Part shown: positions 47,033 through 56,850 of the stretch, in pieces
Layout of the letters: every line of letters begins with the position of its first letter
Position numbering within the stretch: the first letter of the stretch is position 1
From: Cohnella rhizosphaerae
GTDB lineage: Bacteria; Bacillota; Bacilli; Paenibacillales; Paenibacillaceae
Reading direction: 5' to 3'
NCBI RefSeq assembly: GCF_029525575.1
Contig: NZ_JAPDIA010000003.1
Span: 434,001-498,000 of the forward strand
Length of the DNA stretch: 64,000 bases
Made by a program: the position numbers and the translations under genes
The notes under the pieces: generated by a model
Databases searched by the model: none
What the model was told of the DNA's origin: nothing
What the model saw: only the letters and a program-made list of their open reading frames with translations

Positions 47033-47049
47033 TTGTAAGCGCATCCAAT
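47033..47049. promoter_or_regulatory. CcpA (cre)-like site upstream of the GH43 gene
   Basis: TTGTAAGCGCATCCAAT matches the 17-base cre consensus (WTGNAARCGNWWWCAWW) at all but one position. It lies directly upstream of the GH43 ribosome site, where binding would block transcription. Confidence 0.5.
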
Positions 47050-47217
47050 GGATTTCTTTTCATCTTAGCAAATATATCGCCGCGCAAATACGGCACAATG
47101 ATTAGGTTTTATACCTATAATCTTTAGGAGTTGGCCGCCTTCGCCGAACGGTTGGCTGAACATTCGTTCTTTGTGATACAGTAGACGGGATTGGACTCAT
47201 GCGAAAAACGGGCGGCG

Positions 47218-49014
47218 ATGCGATTGGTCAAATGGAGCGAACTGAACACGCTGCGAAACCAGATTTTCGCCGCTTTTACGTTGACGATGATCGTCGTGCT
47301 AACCTTTGCGGGCATCTATATTTACGGCCAGGTATCCGACCTGCTGCGGAGCAGCGCGGAAAAGCATATCCAGCAGACGGCGGTGCAGGCGAACGGACGC
47401 CTCGACGCGCTGCTCGACCAGATCGACTCGCTGACGACGCAGGTGGCGACCAACGATTACGTCCAGAAGCTGCTGCTCCAGGAAGCGGACGGCGTCCGCG
47501 CCGCGTTCGCCCAGCGCCAGTCGCTGCTGCAGATCGCGAGCACCTACACGGCCTATTCCACGGGCATCCGTTCGATGGAGCTCTACGCCAGGGACTACAG
47601 GCGATTGTTCCCCCTCGATCAGACCAGCCTGGACGCGAGGGTATCGCAGGATATGATCTGGCAGACCGACCGCCTGAAGGGCCGGCTCGTCTGGTTCGGA
47701 CTCGATCCGGCGCAGCCCGATACGGTGCTCGCGATGCGCCGCATCAGCCTGATCGACCGCGGCTACGCGGCGGGCGGCTATCTGGCGGTCCGGCTCAGCC
47801 GGGATTACTTCGAGATGAACGCGCAGACCGCCGGAGAGGGAGAGGCGCGCGGCGACGACGAGTACATGCTGCTCGCGGACGGGCAGGGCGCGCCGATCAC
47901 CTCGGACCTGTCGGCCGAGGACGCCAAGGAGGTGCTCGCGCAGACCGGCTCCGCCGTCTCCGTCGGCGGCGAGGAGCTGTTGTCCGTTCGCCGGCAGTCC
48001 CGCGCGACGGGCTGGACGCTCGTGCTGCTCACGCCGGTCCGCGCCTCGACCGAAGGCATCTCGGTGCTGCGCACCGCGATCCTCGTGTCGATCGGCATCG
48101 GCGCGGTGGCGTTTTTGCTGCTGACGCTGCTGCTGTCCACGCTCATCACGCGCCCGATGCTGAAGCTGATGCGTACGATGCGCGGCGCGCGGCTGGGCGG
48201 ACTCAAGCAGAACCTGTCGCCGTCTCCGACGATCGCCTCCCTGGAGATCCGGGAGCTGAACAACACGTACAACCAGATGGTGACCCACATGAACGAGCTG
48301 ATCCAGGTCGTCTACGAGAAGGAGATCACCCAGAGCCGCACCGAGCTGAAGGCGCTGCAGGCGCAGATCAATCCGCACTTCCTGTTCAACACGTTGGAAG
48401 CGTTCTATTGGTCGCTCGAGGACAAGGGAGAAGAGGAGCTGGCGGGCATCGTCGTCGCCATGTCCGGCTTGTTCCGTTATGTCATAGGCGGCACGGGGGG
48501 GCGACGACGAATGGGTGACCGTCCGCGACGAGCTCGAGCATGCGCAGCGGTATTTGCAGATTATGAAAATGCGTCTGATCGACCGGCTGGACTGGCGGAT
48601 CGCCGCGGACGAGGGGCTCATGCACGTACCGATCCCGAAGCTGATCATTCAGCCGCTCGTGGAGAACGCGATCCTGCACGGCGTGGAGAGCCGCATCGGC
48701 CCGGGGTCGGTGACGATCCAGGTATCGTCGGGCAAGCCGGGCATCGCGACGGTCGCCGTCATCGACGACGGCCTCGGGATGGATGAGCAGACGCTGGCCA
48801 AGCTCCTGCAAAAAATCGAAGGCGGCAGCCAGCAGACCGCTTCCAAGAAGGGGGGCGGGGGGTGGCCATGTCCAACGTGCAGCGACGCCTCAAGCTGTAT
48901 TATCCGGACGCCGCGGGAGCCGGCAGCGGCTTGCGTATCGAGAGCAAGGCCGGCGTCGGTACGATTGTCCGTTTCGATATCACCATACCTCCGGGAGGAG
49001 TCGAACCGTTGTGA
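47218..49014 (+). CDS. Sensor histidine kinase, YesM type, three frame breaks
   Basis: About 597 residues after removing one G from each of three runs (48495-48501, 48850-48855 and 48857-48862). Membrane helices lie at about 15-35 and 285-310 around a Cache-like sensor. The His-kinase core has LQAQINPHFLFNTLEAF, QPLVENAILHG and a repaired glycine box near KKGAGVAMSNVQRRL. ATG 47218 is chosen; in-frame TTG 47191 is an alternative. It overlaps the response regulator start by four bases. It probably senses the saccharide imported by the downstream ABC genes. Confidence 0.87.
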
Positions 49015-49799
49015 AGACGTTATTGATCGTCGACGACGAGCCGCGCACGCGTCTCGGCATCCAGAAGACGCTCGTCGCCTGGGCGGCGGGCAAATACCGG
49101 ATCGAATGCGCCGCAAGCGGCGTCGAAGCGCTTGAATGGCTGAAGACGAATCCGGTCCATATTCTCATCACGGACGTGCGCATGCCCGAGGTCGACGGCT
49201 TGCAGATGCTGGAGACGCTCGCCAAACGCGGGCCGCTGCCCGTCGTCATCGTCATCTCGGGCCATGCCGAATTCGAATACGCCAAAAAATCGCTGCAGCT
49301 CGGCGCGTTCGACTATATCCTTAAGCCGCTCGACAAAGCGGCGCTCATCGACACGGTGCAGCGGGCGTTCGAGCGCGACAGCGACAAGGATCGCGTGGGC
49401 GCGATGGAGAAGCTCGTCGATCCGAAGCTGCTCGAGGCAAGCCGCGACGAAGCTCGGTACGGTACCTCCGTCAAGGACGCGATCGACTTGATTTACGGCC
49501 ATCTGCATGAGGCGATCACGATGAAGCAGGTCGCGGAGCAGCTTCACCTGAACGCGAGCTACTTCAGCGTGCTGTTCAAGGAGCAGACGGGCGTGACGTT
49601 CAGCGACTATTTGACGCGCATCCGGCTGCAGAAGGCGAAGGAGCTGCTCGTCGCGACCCGCCTGCCGATCTGGGAGATTGCCGAGAAGGTCGGCTACCAG
49701 ACGGTCAAATATTTCATCAAGGTGTTCAAAGAAAGCGAAGGGACTAGCCCCAGGCAGTATAGGCAGCAAGCGGCGGAAGAAGATCCGTCGATCCAATAA
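49011..49799 (+). CDS. Response regulator, YesN type (short)
   Basis: 262 residues. The REC domain starts TLLIVDDEPRTR, has the phospho-Asp in HILITDVRMPEVDG and the Lys in YILKPLDK. The C-terminal AraC helix-turn-helix has LNASYFSVLFKEQTGVTFSDY and IAEKVGYQTVKYFIKVFKESEGTSPRQY. It lacks the long middle domain of classical YesN. GTG 49011 overlaps the kinase stop; GGGAGGAG lies upstream. It should activate the following ABC genes and perhaps the divergent GH43 gene. Confidence 0.93.
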   Translation: MKTLLIVDDEPRTRLGIQKTLVAWAAGKYRIECAASGVEALEWLKTNPVHILITDVRMPEVDGLQMLETLAKRGPLPVVIVISGHAEFEYAKKSLQLGAFDYILKPLDKAALIDTVQRAFERDSDKDRVGAMEKLVDPKLLEASRDEARYGTSVKDAIDLIYGHLHEAITMKQVAEQLHLNASYFSVLFKEQTGVTFSDYLTRIRLQKAKELLVATRLPIWEIAEKVGYQTVKYFIKVFKESEGTSPRQYRQQAAEEDPSIQ

Positions 49800-49907
49800 A
49801 AGTGGAATTTCTCCCAATCGCAGTTAACTGTTGCGCTTACATTTCCGGTTTTATACTGTGTATGCGATTACAAAGTGACTGTGTCGTAAAAAAGGGAGGC
49901 TAAAAAA

Positions 49908-51317
49908 ATGAAACGCGCACTATCCGCAAGCACCGCCATCGTCCTCTTGTCCTCCGTCCTGGCCGCGTGCGGCTCGGACGCTTCCAACAACGCAGGCGCC
50001 AGCCAATCGGCCAGCCCGAGCGGCGGCGCCGCCTCGAGCAGCGCCGCGCCCTCGGACAGCGGCAAGCCGAAGGAAAAGGTGACGATCAACCTCTGGAGCT
50101 TCACCGACGAGATTCCCAACATGACGAAAAAGTATACCGAGACCCACCCCGACGCGAACGTCGAGTTCAAGACGACCGTCATCGCGACGACGGACGGCGC
50201 TTATCAGCCAGCGCTCGACCAGGCGCTCGCCGGCGGCGGCAAGGACGCCCCCGATATCTATGCGGCCGAATCGGCCTTCGTCCTGAAGTATACGCAAGGC
50301 GACGCCTCCGACTACGCCGCGAACTACGCGGATCTGGGGCTCGGCGACGATCTGGTGAAGGACGCGGGCATCGCCCAGTACTCCGTCGACATCGGCAGCA
50401 AGGAAGGCCAACTCAAGGGGCTCGCCTACCAGGCGACCGGCGGCGCCTTCATCTATCGCCGTTCGATCGCCAAGGACGTATTCGGCTCGGACGATCCGGC
50501 GACGATCAAGACCGCGGTCGGCCCGGGCTGGGATAAGTTCTTCGACGCGGCCGCCAAGCTCAAAGCCAAAGGCTACGGCATCGTATCCGGCGACGGCGAC
50601 ATCTGGCACCCGATCGAGAACAGCTCCGACAAAGGCTGGATCGTGGACGGCAAGCTGCATATCGATCCGAAGCGCGAGCAGTTCCTCGATTTCTCCAAGA
50701 AGCTCAAGGACAACGGCTATTCGAACGATACGAAGGACTGGACGGAAGCCTGGTACGCCGACATGTCGGGCACCGGCAAGCAGCCGATCTTCGGCTTCTT
50801 CGGCCCCGCCTGGCTCATCAACTACGTCATGAACGGCCAGGTCAAGGACACGAACGGCGACTGGGCCGTGACCGAATCGCCGACCGGCTTCTTCTGGGGC
50901 GGCACGTGGCTGCTCGCCAACAATAACGTCGTCAAGGACGACGCCAAGAAGGCTGCGGTCGCCGACTTCATCAAGTGGGTGACGCTGGACACGTCCGAGA
51001 CCGGTCTCCAATATTACTGGGCGAACGGCACGATGAAGGCGGGCGAGCAGGGCACGAAGGACAGCGTCGCGTCGAGCGTCGTGATGTCCAAGTCGAACGG
51101 CGAAGTCGCGCTGCTCGGCGGGCAGAACATGTTCGACGTATTCGTACCGGCCAACGCCAACGCGACCGGCAAAAACCTGACGCAGTACGACGAGTCGATC
51201 AACCTCATCTGGCGCGATCAGGTGCGCGAATACGCGAACGGCACCAAGAGCCGGGAGAAGACGATCGCGGACTTCAAGCAGAAGGTCAAGGACCAGCTCG
51301 ACATCGACAGCGAATAA
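49908..51317 (+). CDS. Carbohydrate ABC transporter substrate-binding lipoprotein (family 1)
   Basis: 469 residues. The signal peptide ends LAAC with the lipid Cys near 21, followed by a Ser/Ala/Gly-rich linker. The domain (VTINLWSFTDEIPNMTKKY, then AYQATGGAFIYRR) is a typical family 1 sugar-binding fold. It lies first in an ABC unit with two permeases and a second binding protein. A stem-loop after it may keep its message more abundant than those of the permeases. Confidence 0.92.
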   Translation: MKRALSASTAIVLLSSVLAACGSDASNNAGASQSASPSGGAASSSAAPSDSGKPKEKVTINLWSFTDEIPNMTKKYTETHPDANVEFKTTVIATTDGAYQPALDQALAGGGKDAPDIYAAESAFVLKYTQGDASDYAANYADLGLGDDLVKDAGIAQYSVDIGSKEGQLKGLAYQATGGAFIYRRSIAKDVFGSDDPATIKTAVGPGWDKFFDAAAKLKAKGYGIVSGDGDIWHPIENSSDKGWIVDGKLHIDPKREQFLDFSKKLKDNGYSNDTKDWTEAWYADMSGTGKQPIFGFFGPAWLINYVMNGQVKDTNGDWAVTESPTGFFWGGTWLLANNNVVKDDAKKAAVADFIKWVTLDTSETGLQYYWANGTMKAGEQGTKDSVASSVVMSKSNGEVALLGGQNMFDVFVPANANATGKNLTQYDESINLIWRDQVREYANGTKSREKTIADFKQKVKDQLDIDSE

Positions 51318-51337
51318 GACGGCACTTTGCGCCGAAG

Positions 51338-51363
51338 GGGCGGGTCGACGGCCCGCCCTTTAT
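51338..51363 (+). terminator. Stem-loop between binding protein and permease (partial terminator)
   Basis: GGGCGGG and CCCGCCC around a seven-base loop, followed by TTTATAT. It is typical of leaky terminators that raise expression of the first gene of an ABC operon. Confidence 0.7.
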
Positions 51364-51385
51364 ATGAATAAACGAGGTGGTAGCC

Positions 51386-52325
51386 ATGCGCCGCAAGAGC
51401 GTCAGCTATTCGAGATTCGGCTACATGTTCAGCTTGCCTTTCATACTCGCGTTCCTTGTGTTCTCGTTCTATCCGGTCTTGTATACGGCTGTCATCGGCT
51501 TTACCGACATGAAGGGCGTCATTCCGAAGCCGGTCCATCTGCTGGACAATCCCTTCGGCAACTTCGCCGATCTCATTATGCACAATACGTCGTTTCGCAT
51601 TTCGCTTACGAATACCGCGTTGATCTGGATCCTGAACTTCATTCCCCAGATCGGACTGGCGCTGCTGCTCACCGCCTGGTTCACCAACCAGCGGCTCAAG
51701 GTGCGGGGGCAAGGCGCGTTCAAAGTGCTCCTCTACATGCCGAATATTATCACGGCGAGCACGATCGCCGTGCTTTTTAACTCTTTGTTTTCCTATCCGA
51801 TGGGTCCCGTGAACAGTCTGTTCGAGAGTCTGGGCTGGATCGACGCGCCGGTCAACTTCCTGCAGGACAAGACGACCGCGCGGGGCATCGTCGCCTTTAT
51901 CCAGTTCTGGATGTGGTACGGCAATACGATGATCATCCTGATCGCCGGCGTCATGGGCATCAACCCCGCGCTGTTCGAGGCCGCCTCCATCGATGGCGCT
52001 AACGGCTGGCAGACGTTCATGCGGATCACACTGCCGAGCCTGAAGACGATCATGCTCTATACGCTGATCACGTCGATGATCGGGGGGGCTTCAGCTGTTC
52101 GACATCCCGCAGCTGTTCCTGTTCGGCGGTCCCGACGATGCGACGCTCACGACGTCCGTCTTCATCTACGGGCAAGCGTTCAAGGGCAGCTACCTGTTCA
52201 ACAAAGCGGCGGCGGCCAGCATGATCATGTTCGCGATCGCGGCGGTCCTGTCGGGTCTCTTGTTCTACCTCATGCGCGACCGCGACGCCTCCCGGCTCAA
52301 AAAAGCGCAAAAAAAGAATCGATAA
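51386..52325 (+). CDS. Sugar ABC transporter permease (MalF-type), one frame break
   Basis: About 312 residues after removing one G from the seven-G run 52082-52088. Six helices are predicted; the EAA loop reads ALFEAASIDGANGWQTF and the repaired region reads IGGLQLFDIPQLFLFGGP, the standard end of the family. GAGGTGG precedes ATG 51386. It pairs with the permease at 52361; no ATPase is encoded nearby. Confidence 0.9.
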
Positions 52326-52360
52326 AGCTGCGCGAGCGGCGGCAAGGGGGGCTGTGATTC

Positions 52361-53217
52361 ATGCAAAACGTACGGACCGAATCCAGAGCCTCGCTTCAAG
52401 TCAACCGCACGATCGTCTATATCGTCTGCATCGCCCTGGCGCTGCTCAGCATCCTGCCGTTCTGGATCATGTTCGTGAACGCCACGCGTTCGACGGCGGA
52501 GATCCAGAGCGGGCTGTCCCTGCTGCCGTCCACGCATATGAAGACGAATCTGGACGTGCTGCTGAGCAAAAGCTTCGATCCGCTCAAAGGATTTTTCAAT
52601 TCGCTCATCATCTCGGGCTTCTCGACGCTTTGCGCGGTTTACTTCTCGTCGCTCACCGCCTATGCGCTGGTCGCCTACAACTGGAAGCTCCGCCAGGCTT
52701 TCTTTACGTTTATCCTGCTCGTCATGATGATCCCGGCGCAGGCGAGCGCCATCGGCTTCTACAAGTTCATGTACCAGCTCCATTGGACGAACAGCCTGCT
52801 GCCGCTCATCCTGCCCGCGATCGCGGCGCCTGCCATCGTATTCTTCATGCGGCAGTACCTGCTCTCGATGCTGTCGATCGAAATGGTGGAAGCGGCGCGT
52901 ATCGACGGAGCGGGGGGAGCTGTACACGTTCAACCGGATCGTGCTGCCGATCATGGTACCGGCCATCGCCACCCAGGCGATCTTTGCTTTCGTCGCCAGC
53001 TGGAACAACCTCTTCATGCCGCTCATCCTGCTCACGCAGAAGGAAAAGTACACGCTGCCGATTATGGTCAGCCTGCTTAAAGGGGATATTTACAAGACGG
53101 AGTTCGGTTCGATCTACATGGGGCTCGCCCTTACGGCCCTGCCGCTCTTCGTGATATACTTCCTGCTATCCAGGTATATTATCGCAGGCGTCGCGCTCGG
53201 CGGCGTCAAAAGAATAA
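52361..53217 (+). CDS. Sugar ABC transporter permease (MalG-type), one or two frame breaks
   Basis: About 284 residues. Removing one G from the run 52912-52917 restores the EAA loop MVEAARIDGAG-ELYTFNRIVLP. The usual family end (AGVALGGVK plus one residue and stop) is obtained only if one A is also removed at 53208-53211, giving a stop at 53215-53217. As written, the frame runs on without a stop into the next binding-protein gene. I regard the separate-gene reading as more likely because a hairpin and a ribosome site lie between them. Confidence 0.85.
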
Positions 53218-53226
53218 GAACCCGCG

Positions 53227-53255
53227 ATCCGTCCGGCCCGGCGCCGGACGGATCG
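53227..53255 (+). terminator. Hairpin between permease and second binding protein
   Basis: GATCCGTCCGG and CCGGACGGATC form a perfect 11-bp stem. No T-run follows, so it is a processing/attenuation hairpin or a weak terminator. Its presence supports an intergenic gap here. Confidence 0.65.
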
Positions 53256-53276
53256 TCATGCTGTATGGTGGAGGCA

Positions 53277-54606
53277 ATGAACGTGCGAATAACCATTCGG
53301 GCGGTAACGGCGCTGGCTGCGGCCGGCGCGGTCCTCGCGGCGGCCGGATGCCGGCAGGACTCGGACGATCGGCTCGCCTCGAACGCGGGCGCGGGCGCCG
53401 GCGACCAGGTGACGATCAGGATGATGCATCTGTGGCCGGAAGCCGGCGCGCTCGGCCAGCACCGGATCGTGAACAAGATCATCGAGGAGTACGAGGCGGA
53501 GCATCCGAACGTCGTCGTCAAGCAGGAAGTGCTCGACAACGAGCAATACAAGGCGAAGCTAAGGGTGCTCTCCGCCGTCAACGAGCTCCCGGACGTCGGC
53601 TTGACTTGGGCGGCGGGGGCGCTGCGGCCGTTCGTGGAGGGCGGGCTGTTCACGCCGCTCGACGACCTGCTGCGCGGCGAGCTGAAGGACTCGTTCGTGG
53701 CGGGCACGACGGAAGCGTATGCCGTGGACGGCAAGACGTACGCGCTGCCGCTCGAATTCAATATCGCGCCGATCTACTATAATAAAGCGCTGTTCCGCGA
53801 GTTCCATCTGGCGGTCCCCAAGACGTACGACGAGCTCCGCGGCGTCATCGGGACGCTCGCGGCGGGCGGTCTCGCGCCGATCGCGCTGGGCAATCAGGAC
53901 CGCTGGACCGGCTCGATGTGGTATATGTACATGGCCGACCGTATCGCGGGCGCCCAGACCTTGGCGGACGCCATCGCGGGCAAGCGCTCCTTCGCCGATC
54001 CCGGTCTCGTCCGGGCGGCGCGGAGCGTGCAGGACCTGGTGGACGCGGGCGCCTTTAACCCGAACTTTAACGGTCTGTCCAACGATGAAGCCAAGGCGAT
54101 GTTCTTGAGCGGCAAAGCCGCCATGTACATGGTGGGCACGTGGGAGCTGCCGAATTTCACGACGAACGAAGACATCCCCCAAGACTTCCGCGACAGCGTC
54201 GGCTTCTTCAAGTTCCCGACGGTCGAGGGAGGCAAGGGAGATATCGACGGCTGGGTCGGCGGCCCCGGCGTCGGCATGTTCGTCGCCGAGAACTCCGAGG
54301 TGAAGGCGGAGGCGAAGTCGTTCGTCGAATACTTCGTCAAGCGCTGGGGCGAGCGGTCCGTCACCGACGCGGGCGTCATCCCGGCGACCAAGGTCGATAC
54401 CGCGGCCGTCAAGCTGCCGCGGCTGTACGTCGACCTGCTGAACGAGATCAACAAAAAAGACGAGCGTCACGTTGTTCGCCGACGTGCAGATGACGCCGGC
54501 CGCCGCCGAGACGCACCTGAACCAGATTCAGGCCCTGTTCGGCAAAGCCGTCACGCCGGAAGCGTTCGCGGCCGCGCACGACAAGGTGATTGAGGCGGGG
54601 CATTGA
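53277..54606 (+). CDS. Second carbohydrate ABC substrate-binding lipoprotein (family 1), one frame break
   Basis: About 442 residues after removing one A from the six-A run 54453-54458. The signal peptide ends AAAGC with Cys near 24. The mature domain has WPEAGALGQHRIVNKIIEEYE, LPLEFNIAPIYYNKALF and the hinge region GWVGGPGVGMFVAENS. ATG 53277 follows GGTGGAGG. It lies downstream of a permease pair that already has a binding protein at its other end; the two binding proteins differ clearly, so the transporter may serve two ligands. Confidence 0.87.
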
Positions 54607-54748
54607 GTGTGTGGTGAGGTAAGGTGGTCTGAGGCGAGGTGGTGTGGCGGCGTGAGGTGCGATGAGGTGAGATGATGTGTTGTGAGGTGACGTGTTGTGA
54701 TGTTTTTTGTTGCGAGGCGGGCTTGGGCGGTAGGCGTCCGTTGATGCG
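54607..54748. repeat. Low-complexity GT/GA-rich stretch
   Basis: About 140 bases dominated by short irregular repeats such as GTGAGGTG on the plus strand. No gene is supported. The shadow frame on the other strand is a His/Thr/Ser low-complexity string. Confidence 0.75.
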
Positions 54749-54750
54749 CC

Positions 54751-54945
54751 GGATCGTTGTCAAAAGGCATCTAATTTTACGCCTGTCACGCCGCCTGCCC
54801 GGATAGCGGTCAAAAGACAGTTAATTCCTCCCGCTAAGCCGCATATCCGCCTCCGCCCGCCGAAGTAACTGCCTTTTAACACTTATCGCTTCTCGATTCG
54901 GGAAATCGGCGAATATAGCTGCTTTTTGACAACTATTTCCTTGCC
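54751..54945. repeat. Cluster of four short dispersed repeats in two orientations
   Basis: Two direct copies, TTGTCAAAAGGCATCTAATT (near 54756) and GCGGTCAAAAGACAGTTAA (near 54806), are followed by two inverted copies near 54864-54893 and 54911-54940 (AACTGCCTTTTAACACTTA and TAGCTGCTTTTTGACAACTA). They share the CAAAA-centred core with the tandem arrays at 9.7 and 45.1 kb. Confidence 0.75.
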
Positions 54946-54965
54946 TCCGCCCGCGCTATCGACAA

Positions 54966-55011
54966 AATCGCCCTCCCGCCACATACGTGGCCGCCGGAGG
55001 GCGATTTCTTT
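54966..55011. terminator. Bidirectional terminator between convergent operons
   Basis: AAAATCGCCCTCC pairs with GGAGGGCGATTT around an inner stem (GCCAC/GTGGC), with A-rich and T-rich ends. Confidence 0.8.
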
Positions 55012-55022
55012 TCACAAACCCC

Positions 55023-55841
55023 TCACTTGATCCCGAACCGCACGAACGAGTCCACGATCTGGCGGCGCAGCAGCAGGTAGATGAGGAGGATCGGCAGGCA
55101 GGAGACGGTCGTGGCCGCCATCAGCGAGCCCCACATGTTGGAGTCGGAGTTGACGAACAGCTTGAGTCCGATCTGCAGCGGCGCGTTCTCCATCTTCTTG
55201 GTGATGAGCATCGGCCAGAGGTACTCGTTCCAGCCATTGATGAACAGGATGATGCCGAGCGAGGCGACCGAGGACTTGATGTTCGGCAGGATGAGCCGCG
55301 TCAGGATGCCGAAGTCGCTCTGTCCGTCGATGCATGCCGCCTCGATGAGCACTTTGGGGAACGACTGGAAGCTCTGGTACAGCGACAGGATGGCGAAGGT
55401 GGACACGGCGAACGGCAGCACGATGCCCATGAGCGTTTCGTTCATGCCCATGTCGTTGACGAGCACATAGTTGGGGATCATGATCGACTGGAAAGGGATG
55501 AGCCACGTAAGGCTCAGCAGCGTGAAGATGAGCGTCTGCCCGCGGAAGCGCCAGCGGACGAGCGCGTACGCCGCGAGCAGGCCGGTGGACAGCTGCAGCG
55601 CGGTCATCAGGATCGAGACGCCGAACGAGTTGAACATCATGCGGAAGATCGGCATCTGCTCGAACGCGTAGCTGTAGTTGCTCAGGATCGGGCTGGGCGG
55701 CAGGAAGTCGGACTTGAAGATGTCCGATTCGTTTTTGAACGACGAATTCAGCATCCAGTACAGCGGGAACAGCGCGATCACGCACATGAGCGACAGCAGG
55801 CCATGCTGCAGGATCGAGACCGCCGGCGATTTTCTTTTCAT
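55023..55841 (-). CDS. Sugar/glycerophosphate-type ABC permease (MalG/UgpE-like)
   Basis: 272 residues, six helices; EAA loop VLIEAACIDGQSDFGILTRLILP. It ends VDSFVRFGIK. It is the last gene of a five-gene minus-strand operon that also encodes two phosphatases, hinting at a phosphorylated or phosphodiester substrate. No ATPase gene is present. Confidence 0.9.
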   Translation of the reverse strand: MKRKSPAVSILQHGLLSLMCVIALFPLYWMLNSSFKNESDIFKSDFLPPSPILSNYSYAFEQMPIFRMMFNSFGVSILMTALQLSTGLLAAYALVRWRFRGQTLIFTLLSLTWLIPFQSIMIPNYVLVNDMGMNETLMGIVLPFAVSTFAILSLYQSFQSFPKVLIEAACIDGQSDFGILTRLILPNIKSSVASLGIILFINGWNEYLWPMLITKKMENAPLQIGLKLFVNSDSNMWGSLMAATTVSCLPILLIYLLLRRQIVDSFVRFGIK

Positions 55842-55858
55842 GGTCGGCTCCTCCCGTC

Positions 55859-56831
55859 TTAGTTATCGTAAAAGGAAAATCGGCGCGACAGCGAATTAAG
55901 CAGCAGCGAGATGACGCCGAAGACGACGAAGAACAGGAGCGACGCCGCCGAGCTGAAGCCCGCGTTGAGATTGGAGAAAGCGAACTTGTACATCTCGTAG
56001 TAGACGTTGGTCGATGTGCCGTACGGACCGCCGGTCGTCAGGATGTCGATGTACGCGAACGTCCATTGGCTGGAGAACAGGATGCTCATCGTCAGCATGA
56101 AAATAATCATCGGCGACATGAGCGGCACGGTGATGTTCCAGAACTGGCGCATGCTGCCGGCGCCGTCCTGCGAAGCCGCCTCGTAATACTCGCTGTTGAT
56201 CCCGGTCAGCGCCGCGGAGAACATGATCGTGCTGAAGCCGATCATCTTCCACCCCGTGATGAGAAGGATGATCCACTTGGCGAAGGAAGGATCCGAGAAG
56301 TAGGCGATCGACGTCTCGATCAGGCCGAGCTTCATCAGCGCGGTGTTCACGAGGCCGCCGGACGGGTGGAACAGCCAGCGCCAGATCGCGCTCACGGACA
56401 CCGGCGCCAGGATCATCGGGATGAAGAAGAGCGCGCGGTACACGTTTTTCATGCGGCCTTCCATGTGATGGGTGACCGCGGCCAGCGCGAGCGGGATGAC
56501 GATGGAAAACGGCAGCAGCAGCGCCGTATAGAACACGGTATTGCCGATCGAGTCGGCGAAGCTCTTGTTCGCCAGCAGCCGCGAGAAGTTGTCGAAGCCG
56601 ACGTACAGCGGTTCGGTGCCGGGGACCATGCTCCATTTGTGAAAAGCCAGATAAAACGTGTACAGCAGCGGCCTGTACATAAAAATGCCGAGCAGGACCA
56701 GCGCGGGCAGCAGGTACAGCCAGGGCTTCAGCATGCGAAGCGCCCTGGACCGGGTACGAGGCCGGTCCAAGGCTACGGGCGGCTTCCCCCGCGAGGGGGG
56801 GCGCGTAGGCGTTTTCGATCGCTTGGCTCAT
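55859..56831 (-). CDS. Sugar/glycerophosphate-type ABC permease (MalF/UgpA-like), frame break near the start
   Basis: About 323 residues. The frame containing the membrane domain (MLKPWLYLLPALVLLGIFMYRP) has no good start of its own, but removing one base from the seven-G run 56795-56801 joins it to ATG 56831, which has AAAGGAG nine bases upstream. The N-terminus then reads MSQAIENAYAPPSRGKPPVA. EAA loop YYEAASQDGAGSMRQFWNI. It pairs with the permease at 55023. Confidence 0.87.
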
Positions 56832-56850
56832 GACGGCTCCTTTCCTTTCG

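Noticed and set aside
48850..48862. Single -1 error in the second YesM gene
   Set aside because: One missing base would also restore frame, but losing one G from each of the two adjacent six-G runs gives a better glycine box (GAGVAMSNV) and fits the sign of all other breaks.
54528..54770. Minus-strand His/Thr-rich small ORF
   Set aside because: It is the translation of the GT/GA low-complexity tract, without a ribosome site or a family pattern.
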